A stretch of DNA of 15,335 bases, taken from NCBI GenBank assembly GCA_023415845.1, contig JAEZJB010000360.1:1-15335 (forward strand), read 5' to 3'. A program made the translations under genes and the position numbers. Positions 7,787-15,012 of the stretch are shown one piece after another. Position 1 is the stretch's first letter. Every line of letters begins with the position of its first letter. The notes beneath the pieces are model-generated. The model did not search any database. It was given only the letters and a program-made list of their open reading frames with translations, and had not been told where the DNA came from. Source of the DNA: Chloroflexota bacterium. Its GTDB lineage: Bacteria; Chloroflexota; Chloroflexia; Thermomicrobiales; UBA6265.

Positions 7787-8923
7787 TCAGGTTTGGGCCA
7801 TAAGTCCGTCCGGTCCCGTTTCGAACAGCCTTCCCTCCTTTCCATCACGTCGATCGGCTGCCCCTAACGTTGAGAATGAGCATCCACACGACCCACGCAC
7901 GATCAGTTCGGCAGCAACCCACTGCTGCATGGGCTCGGGGTGAGGATTGGCAATCATGTCGGCCAGCATGCGCACGGCGGCTCGGCCAATTACGTCGCTC
8001 GGCTGGCGGATGGTAGTCATGTGAGGCCGGAACATCCGGTTCATATCGATGTCGTCAAAGCCGACGATGGCGAGCTGCTGTGGCACGGAGATGCCGAGGT
8101 CGCGCGCAGCCTGCAGCACACCGATGGCCATCGCGTCGTTGGCCGCCACCACCGCCTCAGGCGGGTCGGGCTGGCACAGGATGCGATGGGCGATGTCGTA
8201 GGCAGTGACCTGTTCGAAGTAGCCGCACTCGATGCGGACGTGGACGGGATCGATATCCGCTGCTTCCACTGCATCGAGGAATCCGTCCTGCCGGTCACGC
8301 GCCGTGACGAGGTCTGGCGGTCCGCTCAGGTACAGCAGTTTGCGATATCCGTGGGCGAGGATGTGCTGGGTTTCGACCCGGGTCGCCTGCCGGTTGTCGA
8401 TGTCGACAAAGTTGGCTCGTCGCTCGGCATCGCGGCCGATCAGGACGTAGGGCAGGTTGCTCTCCTGCAGGCGGGCGACCAGTTTGTCACCAATGACGTG
8501 GGAGGCAAGGATGACGCCGTCGAGATGGCGTCCCATCACCGATCGCTCGAAAAAGCGATCGACCGCGACCTGGTCGTCGGTGGAGACCAGCATGTGCACG
8601 AGGCTGAAGTCGGTTCGCTCCGAGCCCTCGATACAACCCTTGATCAAGACCGATGCCCAGGGGTCGCTGAACAACATCGTGAAGACGCGGGGAAAGACCA
8701 GGCCGATGATGTTGGACCGATGAGTGGCGAGGGAGCGGGCAGCGGCATTCGGGTGATATCCCGTCTCCTTGATCACCCCACGAACCCGGGCTCGTACCGT
8801 GTCACTCACCTTGGGGTCGTCGTTGAGCACGCGGGAAACGGTGGAGCGCGAAACGCCCGCCATTTCGGCGATGTCTTCCAGGTTCAGCCGGCGGCGTTCA
8901 CGCACCATGGCAGCCCACATCAT
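7787..8923 (-). CDS. LacI-family transcriptional regulator, probable repressor of the uptake operon
   Basis: The 378-residue protein has an N-terminal helix-turn-helix (N-L-E-D-I-A-E-M-A-G-V-S-R-S-T-V-S-R-V-L-N, 14-34) and a hinge helix ending A-A-A-R-S-L-A-T (60-67). Its L65 is at the position that intercalates into a central CpG step. A periplasmic-binding-like sensor domain starts at N-I-I-G-L-V-F-P. This domain normally ends near L-I-V-R-G-S; here it continues with S-C-G-C and a polar tail of about 30 residues. Starts at 8923, 8920 and 8908 are all possible: none has a clear ribosome site, and a TGA lies in frame just before 8923. It is the first gene after a strong promoter that overlaps a palindromic operator, so it probably represses itself and the transport and enzyme genes downstream until a sugar ligand binds. 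Confidence 0.95.
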   Translation of the reverse strand: MMWAAMVRERRRLNLEDIAEMAGVSRSTVSRVLNDDPKVSDTVRARVRGVIKETGYHPNAAARSLATHRSNIIGLVFPRVFTMLFSDPWASVLIKGCIEGSERTDFSLVHMLVSTDDQVAVDRFFERSVMGRHLDGVILASHVIGDKLVARLQESNLPYVLIGRDAERRANFVDIDNRQATRVETQHILAHGYRKLLYLSGPPDLVTARDRQDGFLDAVEAADIDPVHVRIECGYFEQVTAYDIAHRILCQPDPPEAVVAANDAMAIGVLQAARDLGISVPQQLAIVGFDDIDMNRMFRPHMTTIRQPSDVIGRAAVRMLADMIANPHPEPMQQWVAAELIVRGSCGCSFSTLGAADRRDGKEGRLFETGPDGLMAQT

Positions 8924-8993
8924 GGCCGACTGTCAACCAGACGCACTACGCGCCGAGGTGACACCGGTATCGAATCGATTTGCGGCGCTCGGT

Positions 8994-9007
8994 TGGGAGC
9001 GCTCCCA
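8994..9007 (-). promoter_or_regulatory. LacI-family operator, perfect 14-bp palindrome TGGGAGCGCTCCCA
   Basis: The palindrome has a central GCGC, the kind of site LacI-family proteins with an A-A-R-S-L-A hinge bind. It begins about 7 bp downstream of the predicted start of transcription of the regulator gene, so a bound repressor would block the whole operon. As I recall, the same 14 bases are the reported site of the cellobiose-responsive CebR (Streptomyces) and CelR (Thermobifida). A second, overlapping inverted repeat (GCGCTC and GAGCGC, 8985-9002) shares its right half. I saw no other copy of the full site in the window. Confidence 0.85.
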
Positions 9008-9020
9008 GGAGATTGCGCGG

Positions 9021-9050
9021 ATGATACTGGGTCGTCTTTTCGGTTGTCAA
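9021..9050 (-). promoter_or_regulatory. Sigma70-type promoter of the LacI-led operon
   Basis: On the minus strand a perfect -35 box TTGACA (9050-9045) is followed by 18 bp and a -10 box TATCAT (9026-9021, five of six consensus bases). Transcription should start near 9014, giving a leader of about 90 nt before the regulator ATG. The operator palindrome lies within that leader. This is the only strong promoter I recognise in the window. Confidence 0.8.
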
Positions 9051-9078
9051 GGAAACAATGAGAGCGGTTCCAAACGAC

Positions 9079-9111
9079 ACATGCCCCTCCAGATGTGCAG
9101 GAAGGGCATGT
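9079..9111 (-). terminator. Probable terminator hairpin at the end of the exporter operon
   Basis: Arms of 12 bp (9079-9090 and 9100-9111) enclose a 9-nt loop, about 60 nt past the exporter ATPase stop codon. The single DNA mismatch becomes a G-U pair in minus-strand RNA. The following bases on that strand are GTCGTTT, a weak U-tract; on the plus strand the stem is followed by TTTT inside the repeat context, so bidirectional action is possible. It separates the exporter genes from the LacI-operon promoter at 9021-9050. Confidence 0.55.
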
Positions 9112-9171
9112 TTTGCTTCAGCAATTGCTTGCTGTAAAGCAGTAATGGGTTACGTCGCCGGCCGTAATGCG

Positions 9172-9906
9172 TCAGTGCGAATCGGTCCTGTCAGCCAGGT
9201 CGTCGGGCTCGACCTTGTCAGTTGGTTTGTCGACCGTGATCCGCCCGTCCTGAATGCGGATCACCCGGTCACAGGCATCGATCAGGCGTTCGTCGTGCGT
9301 GACGAGAATCGCTGCCCGCTCGCGCTCATGGACCTCAGCCGCCAGCATTTCGACCACCTGGTGACCGCGCTCGCTGTCGAGGCTGGCGGTTGGTTCATCG
9401 GCCAGGATGAGACCGGGATCATTCATCAATGACCGTCCCACCGCGATCCGCTGGCGCTCACCACCCGACATTTCACCGGGGTAGGCATTGGCCCGCTTCG
9501 CCATCCCCAACTGCTCCAGCAATCGATCAGCCCGTTTGGCAGCGTCATCCCGGTTCATGCCGGTAAGTTCAGCAATGAAGAGCAATTGCTCGCGTGCCGT
9601 CAGGTAGGAAATCAGGTTCGCGCCCTGGAAGATGAACCCGATCTGCTCGAGCCGAATCCGCGTTCGCTCTTTCGCCGACTTCTGGGCTATGTCGTCTCCC
9701 TCGAGGTGCACCTTGCCATCGGTGGGTGACAGCAACGCCCCGGCGACCGAAAGCAGCGTCGATTTTCCGGATCCCGAGGGCCCCAGCAGGATGACCAGTT
9801 CGCCCGGCTCGACCGCCAGCGAAATCTCGCTCAGGGCGGTCACCTCGGCATCACCCGTGCCAAAGGTCATGCCCACATCCGTCAGTTCAAGTTTTGTCGT
9901 TGCCAT
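9172..9906 (-). CDS. ABC exporter ATP-binding protein, LolD/MacB/HrtA type
   Basis: From the ATG at 9906 the protein has 244 residues, usual for the class. Walker A G-P-S-G-S-G-K-S-T is at 42-50, Q-loop Q94, signature M-S-G-G-E at 146-150, Walker B L-I-L-A-D-E at 166-171 and H-loop H204. The S-G-G-E-R-Q-R and A-D-E-P-T-A-S-L-D forms are typical of the group that drives FtsX/MacB-fold permeases. It lies 22 bp after such a permease, and the two should form one complex, probably two copies of each. An upstream in-frame start at 9954 would add 16 residues and overlap the permease. CAGGAGG 6 nt before 9906 decides for the shorter form. Homologues export or extract lipids, haem, antibiotics or peptides; the substrate here is unknown. 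Confidence 0.93.
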   Translation of the reverse strand: MATTKLELTDVGMTFGTGDAEVTALSEISLAVEPGELVILLGPSGSGKSTLLSVAGALLSPTDGKVHLEGDDIAQKSAKERTRIRLEQIGFIFQGANLISYLTAREQLLFIAELTGMNRDDAAKRADRLLEQLGMAKRANAYPGEMSGGERQRIAVGRSLMNDPGLILADEPTASLDSERGHQVVEMLAAEVHERERAAILVTHDERLIDACDRVIRIQDGRITVDKPTDKVEPDDLADRTDSH

Positions 9907-9912
9907 CTGCGG

Positions 9913-9919
9913 CCTCCTG
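9913..9919 (-). promoter_or_regulatory. Shine-Dalgarno site that decides the exporter ATPase start
   Basis: The minus strand reads CAGGAGG, then 6 nt, then ATG at 9906. This near-consensus site lies in the 22-bp gap after the permease stop codon and argues against the longer in-frame start at 9954. Confidence 0.7.
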
Positions 9920-9928
9920 ACCGGTCTG

Positions 9929-11029
9929 CTAGCCAGCCTTGTTGATTGCGTCAAGTGGATCGATCCGCGCCACCTGGAACAATGACAGGCCAGTACCGAT
10001 CATCGCGACGACCAGCAGCAGCACACCAAACTGTGCGATCTGGACGTAGTCGAGCGTATACGGGACCGCAGTGCCAATCAGCGCGCCGACCAGCCAGGCC
10101 AGCCCGACCCCGATCAGGACACCGACGAGCCCAAGCAGCACCACCTGGGTGATCAGGTTGCGCGCGATATACGCCGTCGTCGTCCCCAGCGCCTTCATCA
10201 CCCCCAGTTCCGGCACCTTCTGGAGCGTAATAATGTAGAAGAACGCCGCAATGATCCCGGCGGCAATCACCACCAGAAACGCCTGAATCAGCAGGAGCGT
10301 CAGCGCCTGCTCGGAATAGCCGGGCAGGTTCTCGACAATTTCCTGCGGCGAGGCGACGAGCGTGTTGTCAATCTGGTCAGGAATGCCGGCGATGGCGTCG
10401 CCTTCGCCCTGGATCAGGACGGCATTGATGGTGTCGTCATCACGGCCCCCGCCCTGGGCCTGGATTTCCTGCCAGACCTCGAGCGGCACAAACATGGTCG
10501 GCGCCAATCGATAGGAGCGTCCGTCAACGATCCCCACGACGCGCAGTTCAGTGCCACCCGGATCCGAGACCAGCGTGTCACCAATCTTCACGCCCTCGTC
10601 AGCCAGCGTGCGATCGATCACCACCCCACCGTCATCAGCGCCGACGGCTTCCCCTTCATTCGGGGCGGGCGCCGCAAACGAGTCAGGCTGGACGCCGATC
10701 AGGGAGACGCCAATGACATCCTCGGAGCCATCCTTCTTCACGTTGGATGCGGTGGCGCCGAATGGCTGGGCGTCCTCGATGCCCTCGATCGCGCGAACCA
10801 CATCGACCACGTCGCCCGAGAGCGACGACCGATCGAGCTGATAATCACTGCCACGCGACACCAGCATCGCGTCAATCGGCAGCGCATCGATGGCAGCCGA
10901 GTTGCCGGTGGCCAATCCCCGTGCCAGTCCGGACAGAATGAAGACCAGGCTCGCGACGAGCACGATCACTCCAGTGATCAGCGCAAATCGGAGTTTGGCA
11001 TGGCGAATCTCACGAAATGACAGGAACAT
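9929..11029 (-). CDS. ABC exporter permease, FtsX/MacB fold, HrtB-like
   Basis: The 366-residue membrane protein has one helix at about 17-37, a long extracytoplasmic domain (about 40-240) and three C-terminal helices at about 245-268, 293-318 and 332-354. This is the 1+3 topology of MacB/LolC/HrtB permeases. The start M-F-L-S-F-R-E-I-R-H-A-K-L-R-F, the F-F-Y-I-I-T-L-Q-K-V-P-E-L-G-V-M-K-A-L-G segment after the second helix, and the ending R-I-D-P-L-D-A-I resemble HrtB, the staphylococcal haem-stress exporter subunit, as I remember it. Function in haem is not shown: the family is broad and no HrtR/HssRS-like regulator is nearby. It is the first gene of a two-gene exporter, preceded by a leader with two adjacent inverted repeats. 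The ATG at 11029 has only a distant GGGAG. Confidence 0.9.
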   Translation of the reverse strand: MFLSFREIRHAKLRFALITGVIVLVASLVFILSGLARGLATGNSAAIDALPIDAMLVSRGSDYQLDRSSLSGDVVDVVRAIEGIEDAQPFGATASNVKKDGSEDVIGVSLIGVQPDSFAAPAPNEGEAVGADDGGVVIDRTLADEGVKIGDTLVSDPGGTELRVVGIVDGRSYRLAPTMFVPLEVWQEIQAQGGGRDDDTINAVLIQGEGDAIAGIPDQIDNTLVASPQEIVENLPGYSEQALTLLLIQAFLVVIAAGIIAAFFYIITLQKVPELGVMKALGTTTAYIARNLITQVVLLGLVGVLIGVGLAWLVGALIGTAVPYTLDYVQIAQFGVLLLVVAMIGTGLSLFQVARIDPLDAINKAG

Positions 11030-11052
11030 GCAGGACTTTTACTCCCAGCCTT

Positions 11053-11068
11053 GAACCACCATTGGTTC
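11053..11068 (-). promoter_or_regulatory. Inverted repeat in exporter leader, candidate operator
   Basis: GAACCA and TGGTTC flank four bases, 24 to 39 bp before the permease start. A TetR-type or similar regulator could bind such a site. With six-base arms it may also be chance. No regulator gene lies beside the exporter. Confidence 0.3.
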
Positions 11069-11073
11069 CGGAT

Positions 11074-11091
11074 TCCAGCGACGTTGCTGGA
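11074..11091 (-). promoter_or_regulatory. Second inverted repeat in exporter leader, candidate operator or hairpin
   Basis: TCCAGC and GCTGGA flank six bases, 5 bp upstream of the first repeat. The two repeats differ in sequence, so they are not two copies of one site. In RNA both could fold as small hairpins just before the ribosome site. Confidence 0.3.
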
Positions 11092-11155
11092 TCTAAGCAG
11101 GGAGTATGACAGGGTGGGCCCGGAGGTCACCCGCCGATATTGGAAGAAACGGTGG

Positions 11156-11179
11156 GAACTTGGGATGGAACTTGGGATG
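11156..11179. repeat. Perfect 12-bp tandem repeat, two copies of GAACTTGGGATG
   Basis: Two identical 12-bp units stand head to tail in the intergenic region between the exporter and the amidohydrolase array. They lie inside the loop of a longer inverted repeat, GATATTGG (11136-11143) and CCAATATC (11186-11193). The exact duplication suggests recent slippage. Confidence 0.7.
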
Positions 11180-11197
11180 TGGCACCCAATATCCAGT

Positions 11198-11233
11198 GAC
11201 GGCGGAGCGTCGAACTACCAACACCCCGCCGTC
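11198..11233 (-). terminator. Inverted repeat after the amidohydrolase array, weak terminator candidate
   Basis: GACGGCGG (11198-11205) and CCGCCGTC (11226-11233) form a perfect 8-bp stem with a 20-nt loop, starting about 37 nt after the last amidohydrolase stop codon. There is no U-run on the minus strand, so it is either a factor-dependent site or a 3' stabilising hairpin. Confidence 0.35.
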
Positions 11234-11270
11234 CATCAATCAGTCAGGCAACCGATCCTGTGGTTTGAAA

Positions 11271-12464
11271 TCAGGAGCCGAGATAGCGCAGGACGGCTCC
11301 GCCCATCGTCGCGATGCCTGCCGCCATGCCCTCTTCCTCGACATCGAACCGGGGGTGGTGGTGCCCCCAGACGATTCCCCGTTCTTCGTTACGGGTGCCA
11401 ACATTGAAGAAGCAGCCGGGCCGCTCGAGCGTGAAGTAGGCAAAGTCTTCACCGCCCATCCCGATCGGCGAATCGATGACATGATCCGCGCCGACCGCCT
11501 CGATCGCCGCTTCCCGGACCAGCTCCGTCATTTCCGGATCGTTGACGATGCCGGGGTACCCGCGAATGAAGTCGACGATGACTGTCGCCCCGGCCGCCTT
11601 GCCGATGCCTTCGGCCAGGGCCGTCAGGCGCCGCTCGATGTTTTCCCGCACGTCCTGGCTCAGCGTGCGCACGGTTCCCCGCAGCTCGGCGGTGTCGGGA
11701 ATGACATTGAACGCCTCGCCAGCAATGAAGGCTGTGGTCGACACCACGGCCGCCTCGACCGGATCGGTCTCCCGTGAGACCAATGTCTGGAACGCCTGGA
11801 CGATCTGCGCGCCAATCACGATCGGATCGACCGTTTCATGCGGTGAGGCGGCATGGCCGCCCTTCCCCTGGATGGTGATCCGGAACCGGTCGGACGACGC
11901 GGACCCGGCTCCATGGCGCATACCGATAATCCCGGCCGGCAACTCCGATGAGACGTGCAGTCCGAGCGCCGCATCGACATGCGGATCTTCGAGCGCGCCA
12001 TCCCTGATCATCGCAATCGCACCACCGGGCGGAACTTCTTCGGCCGGCTGGAACAGCACCTTGACCGTGCCGGCGAATTCGTCGCGGCGAGCTACGAGCA
12101 ACCGGGTCAGGCCCAGCAGCATCGCGGTATGGGCGTCATGCCCGCAGGCGTGCATCACGCCCGGGTTCTGCGAGACATACTCGACTTCGTTTTCTTCGAG
12201 GATCGGCAGGGCATCCATGTCAGCGCGGACCATGACGACCTTGCCAGGTCCCTTGCCGCCCTGGATCAACCCGGTCACACCCGTGCCACCCACGCCCGTC
12301 TTGATGTCCTCGACCCCAAGGCTGGCCAGCCGCTCGGCGACGAACTTCGCCGTCTCGTATTCCTGGAAGGCGAGCTCCGGGTGTTCGTGCAGATAGCGGC
12401 GGTCGGCGACCACCCCCGGCAGCACTTCATCTACGTCCTTACGGAATTCCACAGCTGTTACCAC
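11271..12464 (-). CDS. M20-family metal-dependent amidohydrolase (M20D-like), array copy closest to the exporter
   Basis: The 397-residue enzyme resembles hippurate, N-acyl-L-amino acid and IAA-amino acid amidohydrolases, which split an amide bond with a di-metal centre. Expected ligands are present: C107 and H109 in H-A-C-G-H-D-A-H (105-112), E142-E143 in Q-P-A-E-E, H170 in G-L-H-V, and the C-terminal H-H-H-P (368-371). The dimerisation/lid domain carries G-K-G-G-H-A-A-S-P-H (200-209). No signal peptide, so probably cytoplasmic. The start is a GTG at 12464 with GGAG 7 nt upstream. It is last in a row of four paralogues, 48 bp after the next, and most similar to that one (shared E-E-G-M-A-x-G-I-x-T-M near the end). 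The acyl group and amino acid accepted cannot be read from sequence. Confidence 0.94.
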   Translation of the reverse strand: MVTAVEFRKDVDEVLPGVVADRRYLHEHPELAFQEYETAKFVAERLASLGVEDIKTGVGGTGVTGLIQGGKGPGKVVMVRADMDALPILEENEVEYVSQNPGVMHACGHDAHTAMLLGLTRLLVARRDEFAGTVKVLFQPAEEVPPGGAIAMIRDGALEDPHVDAALGLHVSSELPAGIIGMRHGAGSASSDRFRITIQGKGGHAASPHETVDPIVIGAQIVQAFQTLVSRETDPVEAAVVSTTAFIAGEAFNVIPDTAELRGTVRTLSQDVRENIERRLTALAEGIGKAAGATVIVDFIRGYPGIVNDPEMTELVREAAIEAVGADHVIDSPIGMGGEDFAYFTLERPGCFFNVGTRNEERGIVWGHHHPRFDVEEEGMAAGIATMGGAVLRYLGS

Positions 12465-12512
12465 AAACTATCTCCATCCTGGTGCCGGTCACCACAGTCA
12501 CGACGAGCGCGG

Positions 12513-13724
12513 CTATTGGGCCGGAACTCCCTTGTCGAGGCAGAGCATCACGGCGTTGGCCATGGTTTCGATGCCGGGAGCCATTCCCTCTTCGTCGATG
12601 TCAAATTTCGGGTGATGGTGCGGCCAGACGATACCCCGCTCCTCGTTGCCGACCCCCACCATGAAGAAGAAGCTTGGCCGTTCGAGCGAGAAATACGAGA
12701 AGTCCTCACCACCCATGGTTGGTGGCAACTCCATCACGTTCTCGGCACCGACAGCTGCCTCTGCCGCCTGCTGGAGCAACGGCAGCAGCCGTGGATCGTT
12801 GATCACGCTCGGGTATCCGCGCACGTAATCGACCTCGACGTTGGCACCCATTGCCTCGCCGATCTTCGTCGCCGTTTCGATCAGGCGGCGTTCGAGCAGA
12901 TCTCGCACTTCGGGATTGAGCGTCCGCACCGTTCCCCGCAACTCGGCAGTGTCGGGAATGACATTGAACGCTTCACCGGAGAGGAAGGCGGTGACGGAGA
13001 CCACGCCAGACTCGACCGGGTCGACGTTGCGCGAAACGAGGGCCTGCAGGGCGGTGACGATCTGCGAGCCGACGACGATCGGGTCGACCGCCTTGTTCGG
13101 CTTGGCGGCGTGCCCCCCCTTACCCTGCACCCGGATGGTGAACATGTCACCCGAGGCCGACGCCGCCCCGGCGCGCAGTCCAACCTTGCCGGCCGGGATA
13201 TCCGACGCCACATGCAGACCGAGGGCAATGTCGACGTGCGGGTCTTCCAGCGCCCCGTCACGAATCATCGCAATCGCACCCCCCGGCGGCAGTTCTTCCG
13301 CGGGCTGGAAGAGCACCTTGACCGTCCCGGCGAACGAATCCCGGCGCTGCAGGAGCACCGTAGCGAGGCCAATCAACATCGAGGTATGGGCATCGTGCCC
13401 GCAGGCGTGCATCACGCCCGGCACCGTCGAAATGAAGTCCCGGTCCCCCTCTTCCAGAATCGGGAGGGCATCCATGTCAGCCCGCACCATAACGACCCGA
13501 TCACTGCCAGGTCCTTCAGCGGTGCCCTTGATCAGCCCGGTGACCCCGAATCCGCCGATTCCGGTGCGGATATCCTCGACACCCAAATGCTTCAGGCGAT
13601 CGACCACGTAGCGGGATGTCTTTTCTTCCTGGAATCCCAGTTCCGGATTGGCGTGCAGGTGACGCCGGTCGGCGATCACTCCCGGCATGATCTCGTCGAT
13701 ATCTCGCTTCAGCGTTTCCATCAC
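12513..13724 (-). CDS. M20-family metal-dependent amidohydrolase (M20D-like), array copy with P-N in the lid motif
   Basis: This 403-residue paralogue keeps all expected metal and catalytic residues: H-A-C-G-H-D-A-H with C108 and H110, E143-E144 in Q-P-A-E-E, H171 in G-L-H-V, and H-H-H-P near the C-terminus. Two positions differ from the neighbours. The lid motif reads G-G-H-A-A-K-P-N (N210) where the other complete copies have S-P-H, and the segment before the histidine triplet is V-W-P rather than V-W-G. These may change the substrate range. The first codon may be the GTG at 13724 or the ATG at 13721, differing by one residue; GGGAG lies 9 or 12 nt upstream. It lies 38 bp after the previous paralogue and 48 bp before the next, so they are probably cotranscribed. 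Confidence 0.94.
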   Translation of the reverse strand: MMETLKRDIDEIMPGVIADRRHLHANPELGFQEEKTSRYVVDRLKHLGVEDIRTGIGGFGVTGLIKGTAEGPGSDRVVMVRADMDALPILEEGDRDFISTVPGVMHACGHDAHTSMLIGLATVLLQRRDSFAGTVKVLFQPAEELPPGGAIAMIRDGALEDPHVDIALGLHVASDIPAGKVGLRAGAASASGDMFTIRVQGKGGHAAKPNKAVDPIVVGSQIVTALQALVSRNVDPVESGVVSVTAFLSGEAFNVIPDTAELRGTVRTLNPEVRDLLERRLIETATKIGEAMGANVEVDYVRGYPSVINDPRLLPLLQQAAEAAVGAENVMELPPTMGGEDFSYFSLERPSFFFMVGVGNEERGIVWPHHHPKFDIDEEGMAPGIETMANAVMLCLDKGVPAQ

Positions 13725-13762
13725 CTTTGGTATCTCCCTGATCTTCCTGCCGAGCGCCGCGT

Positions 13763-14992
13763 TCAGGCCTCGGGAAGTCCCTGCTCCAGGTACTTCAGCA
13801 CCGTCACGACCATGGTCTCGACGCCCGTTACGAGTGAATCTTCGTCGATGTCGAACTTCGGATGATGATGCCCCCAGACCAGACCGCGTTCCTCATTGCG
13901 AGTCCCGACCTGGAACATGGCACCCGGCCGCTCCAGCAGGAAGTACGAGAAATCCTCACCGGCCATGATCGGCGGCGGGGTTACCAGCCGGTCCTCACCG
14001 ACAACCTCCCTGGCCGCTTCGCGCACGATTTCGACCGCACGGGGATCGTTGATGGTGGCCGGATAGCCGCGGCTGTAGGTGGTGTCAATCTCGGCGCCGG
14101 TCGCCTCGGCCAATCCGTGGCAGATGGCCTTGATCCGCTCCTCGGCGAGGTCGCGCACGTCGGGATCGAATGTGCGCACCGTGCCACCGAGCGATGCAGT
14201 GTCGGGGATGACGTTGAAGGCTTCCCCGGCCTGGAACTTGCCAACCGTCACCACCGCGCTGTGAATGGGATCCACGTTGCGCGAGACGATGGTCTGGAGC
14301 GCCATCACCAATTGGGCACCGATTACGACTGGATCGACGGCTCGGTGCGGTGAGGCGGCGTGCCCGCCCTTGCCCTGGATCGTGATCTGGAACCCGTCTG
14401 GGGCGGCCAGGATTGGACCGGGGGCGACAATCACGATGCCGCAGGGGACTTCCTGCGCCATGTGAAGCGCAAAGACGGCATCGACGTTCGGATCCTCAAG
14501 GACTCCCGCCTCGATCATGCCCAGTGCCCCGCCTGGTGGCATTTCCTCTGCAGGCTGGAAGAGCAGTTTCACGGTGCCGCTGAACTGGTCGCGCCGCCCC
14601 ATGAGGGTGCGGGCGACGCCAAGCAGAATCGCGGTATGGGCGTCGTGCCCGCAGGCGTGCATCACGCCTGGCGTCTGCGACACGTACTCGACCTCGTTTT
14701 CCTCGAGGATGGGCAGGGCGTCCATGTCGGCCCGGATCAGGACGACGCGGTCCTTGCCCGGTCCCGTCCCGGTGCCACGCACCAGACCGGTCACGCCAGT
14801 GCCATTGATGCCCGTCCGGATGTCTTCCACGCCCAGGGCCTGAAGCCGGTCGGTGACGAAGGCAGCCGTCTTGAATTCCTGGAAGCCCAGTTCCGGGTTC
14901 TCGTGCAGGAATCGGCGGTCCGCCACCAGTCCAGGCAGGATCTCGTCGATTTCCTCATGCAAACCCGGCAGGTTCTCGATCGTCGTTGCCAT
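13763..14992 (-). CDS. M20-family metal-dependent amidohydrolase (M20D-like), third array copy
   Basis: The 409-residue paralogue has an intact active site: C114 and H116 in H-A-C-G-H-D-A-H, E149-E150 in Q-P-A-E-E, H177 in A-L-H-M, lid motif G-G-H-A-A-S-P-H (209-216) and C-terminal G-H-H-H-P. It differs from the two downstream copies at several otherwise shared places: I-P-D-T-A-S-L-G-G-T-V-R-T in place of A-E-L-R-G, and M-A-G-E-D-F in place of M-G-G-E-D-F. Its C-terminus (S-Y-F-L-x-E-R-P-G-A-M-F-x-V-G) is shared with the partial copy upstream, so these two form a second pair. The ATG at 14992 has AGGGAAGGGG about 12 nt upstream. It follows the partial copy by 20 bp. Confidence 0.94.
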   Translation of the reverse strand: MATTIENLPGLHEEIDEILPGLVADRRFLHENPELGFQEFKTAAFVTDRLQALGVEDIRTGINGTGVTGLVRGTGTGPGKDRVVLIRADMDALPILEENEVEYVSQTPGVMHACGHDAHTAILLGVARTLMGRRDQFSGTVKLLFQPAEEMPPGGALGMIEAGVLEDPNVDAVFALHMAQEVPCGIVIVAPGPILAAPDGFQITIQGKGGHAASPHRAVDPVVIGAQLVMALQTIVSRNVDPIHSAVVTVGKFQAGEAFNVIPDTASLGGTVRTFDPDVRDLAEERIKAICHGLAEATGAEIDTTYSRGYPATINDPRAVEIVREAAREVVGEDRLVTPPPIMAGEDFSYFLLERPGAMFQVGTRNEERGLVWGHHHPKFDIDEDSLVTGVETMVVTVLKYLEQGLPEA

Positions 14993-15012
14993 ATCCGTTT
15001 GTTTCCCCTTCC

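Noticed and set aside
9120..9167. AGCAATTGCT palindrome and TTACG/CGTAA repeat after the exporter ATPase
   Set aside because: Short and in a slightly AT-richer spacer between stop codon and terminator hairpin; no promoter or gene relation that would support an operator.
11040..11140. Possible T-box leader (GGTGG-like motif before the exporter permease)
   Set aside because: The best match to the conserved T-box sequence was only about 9 of 14 bases, no specifier stem or terminator alternative could be drawn, and the downstream gene is not a typical T-box target.
11955..13865. Open frame of 636 codons on the plus strand, antisense to two amidohydrolase genes
   Set aside because: It mirrors M20 genes with clear active sites on the minus strand, has low-complexity His/Arg/Asp-rich composition and no recognisable fold. 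Such frames are common opposite high-GC genes.
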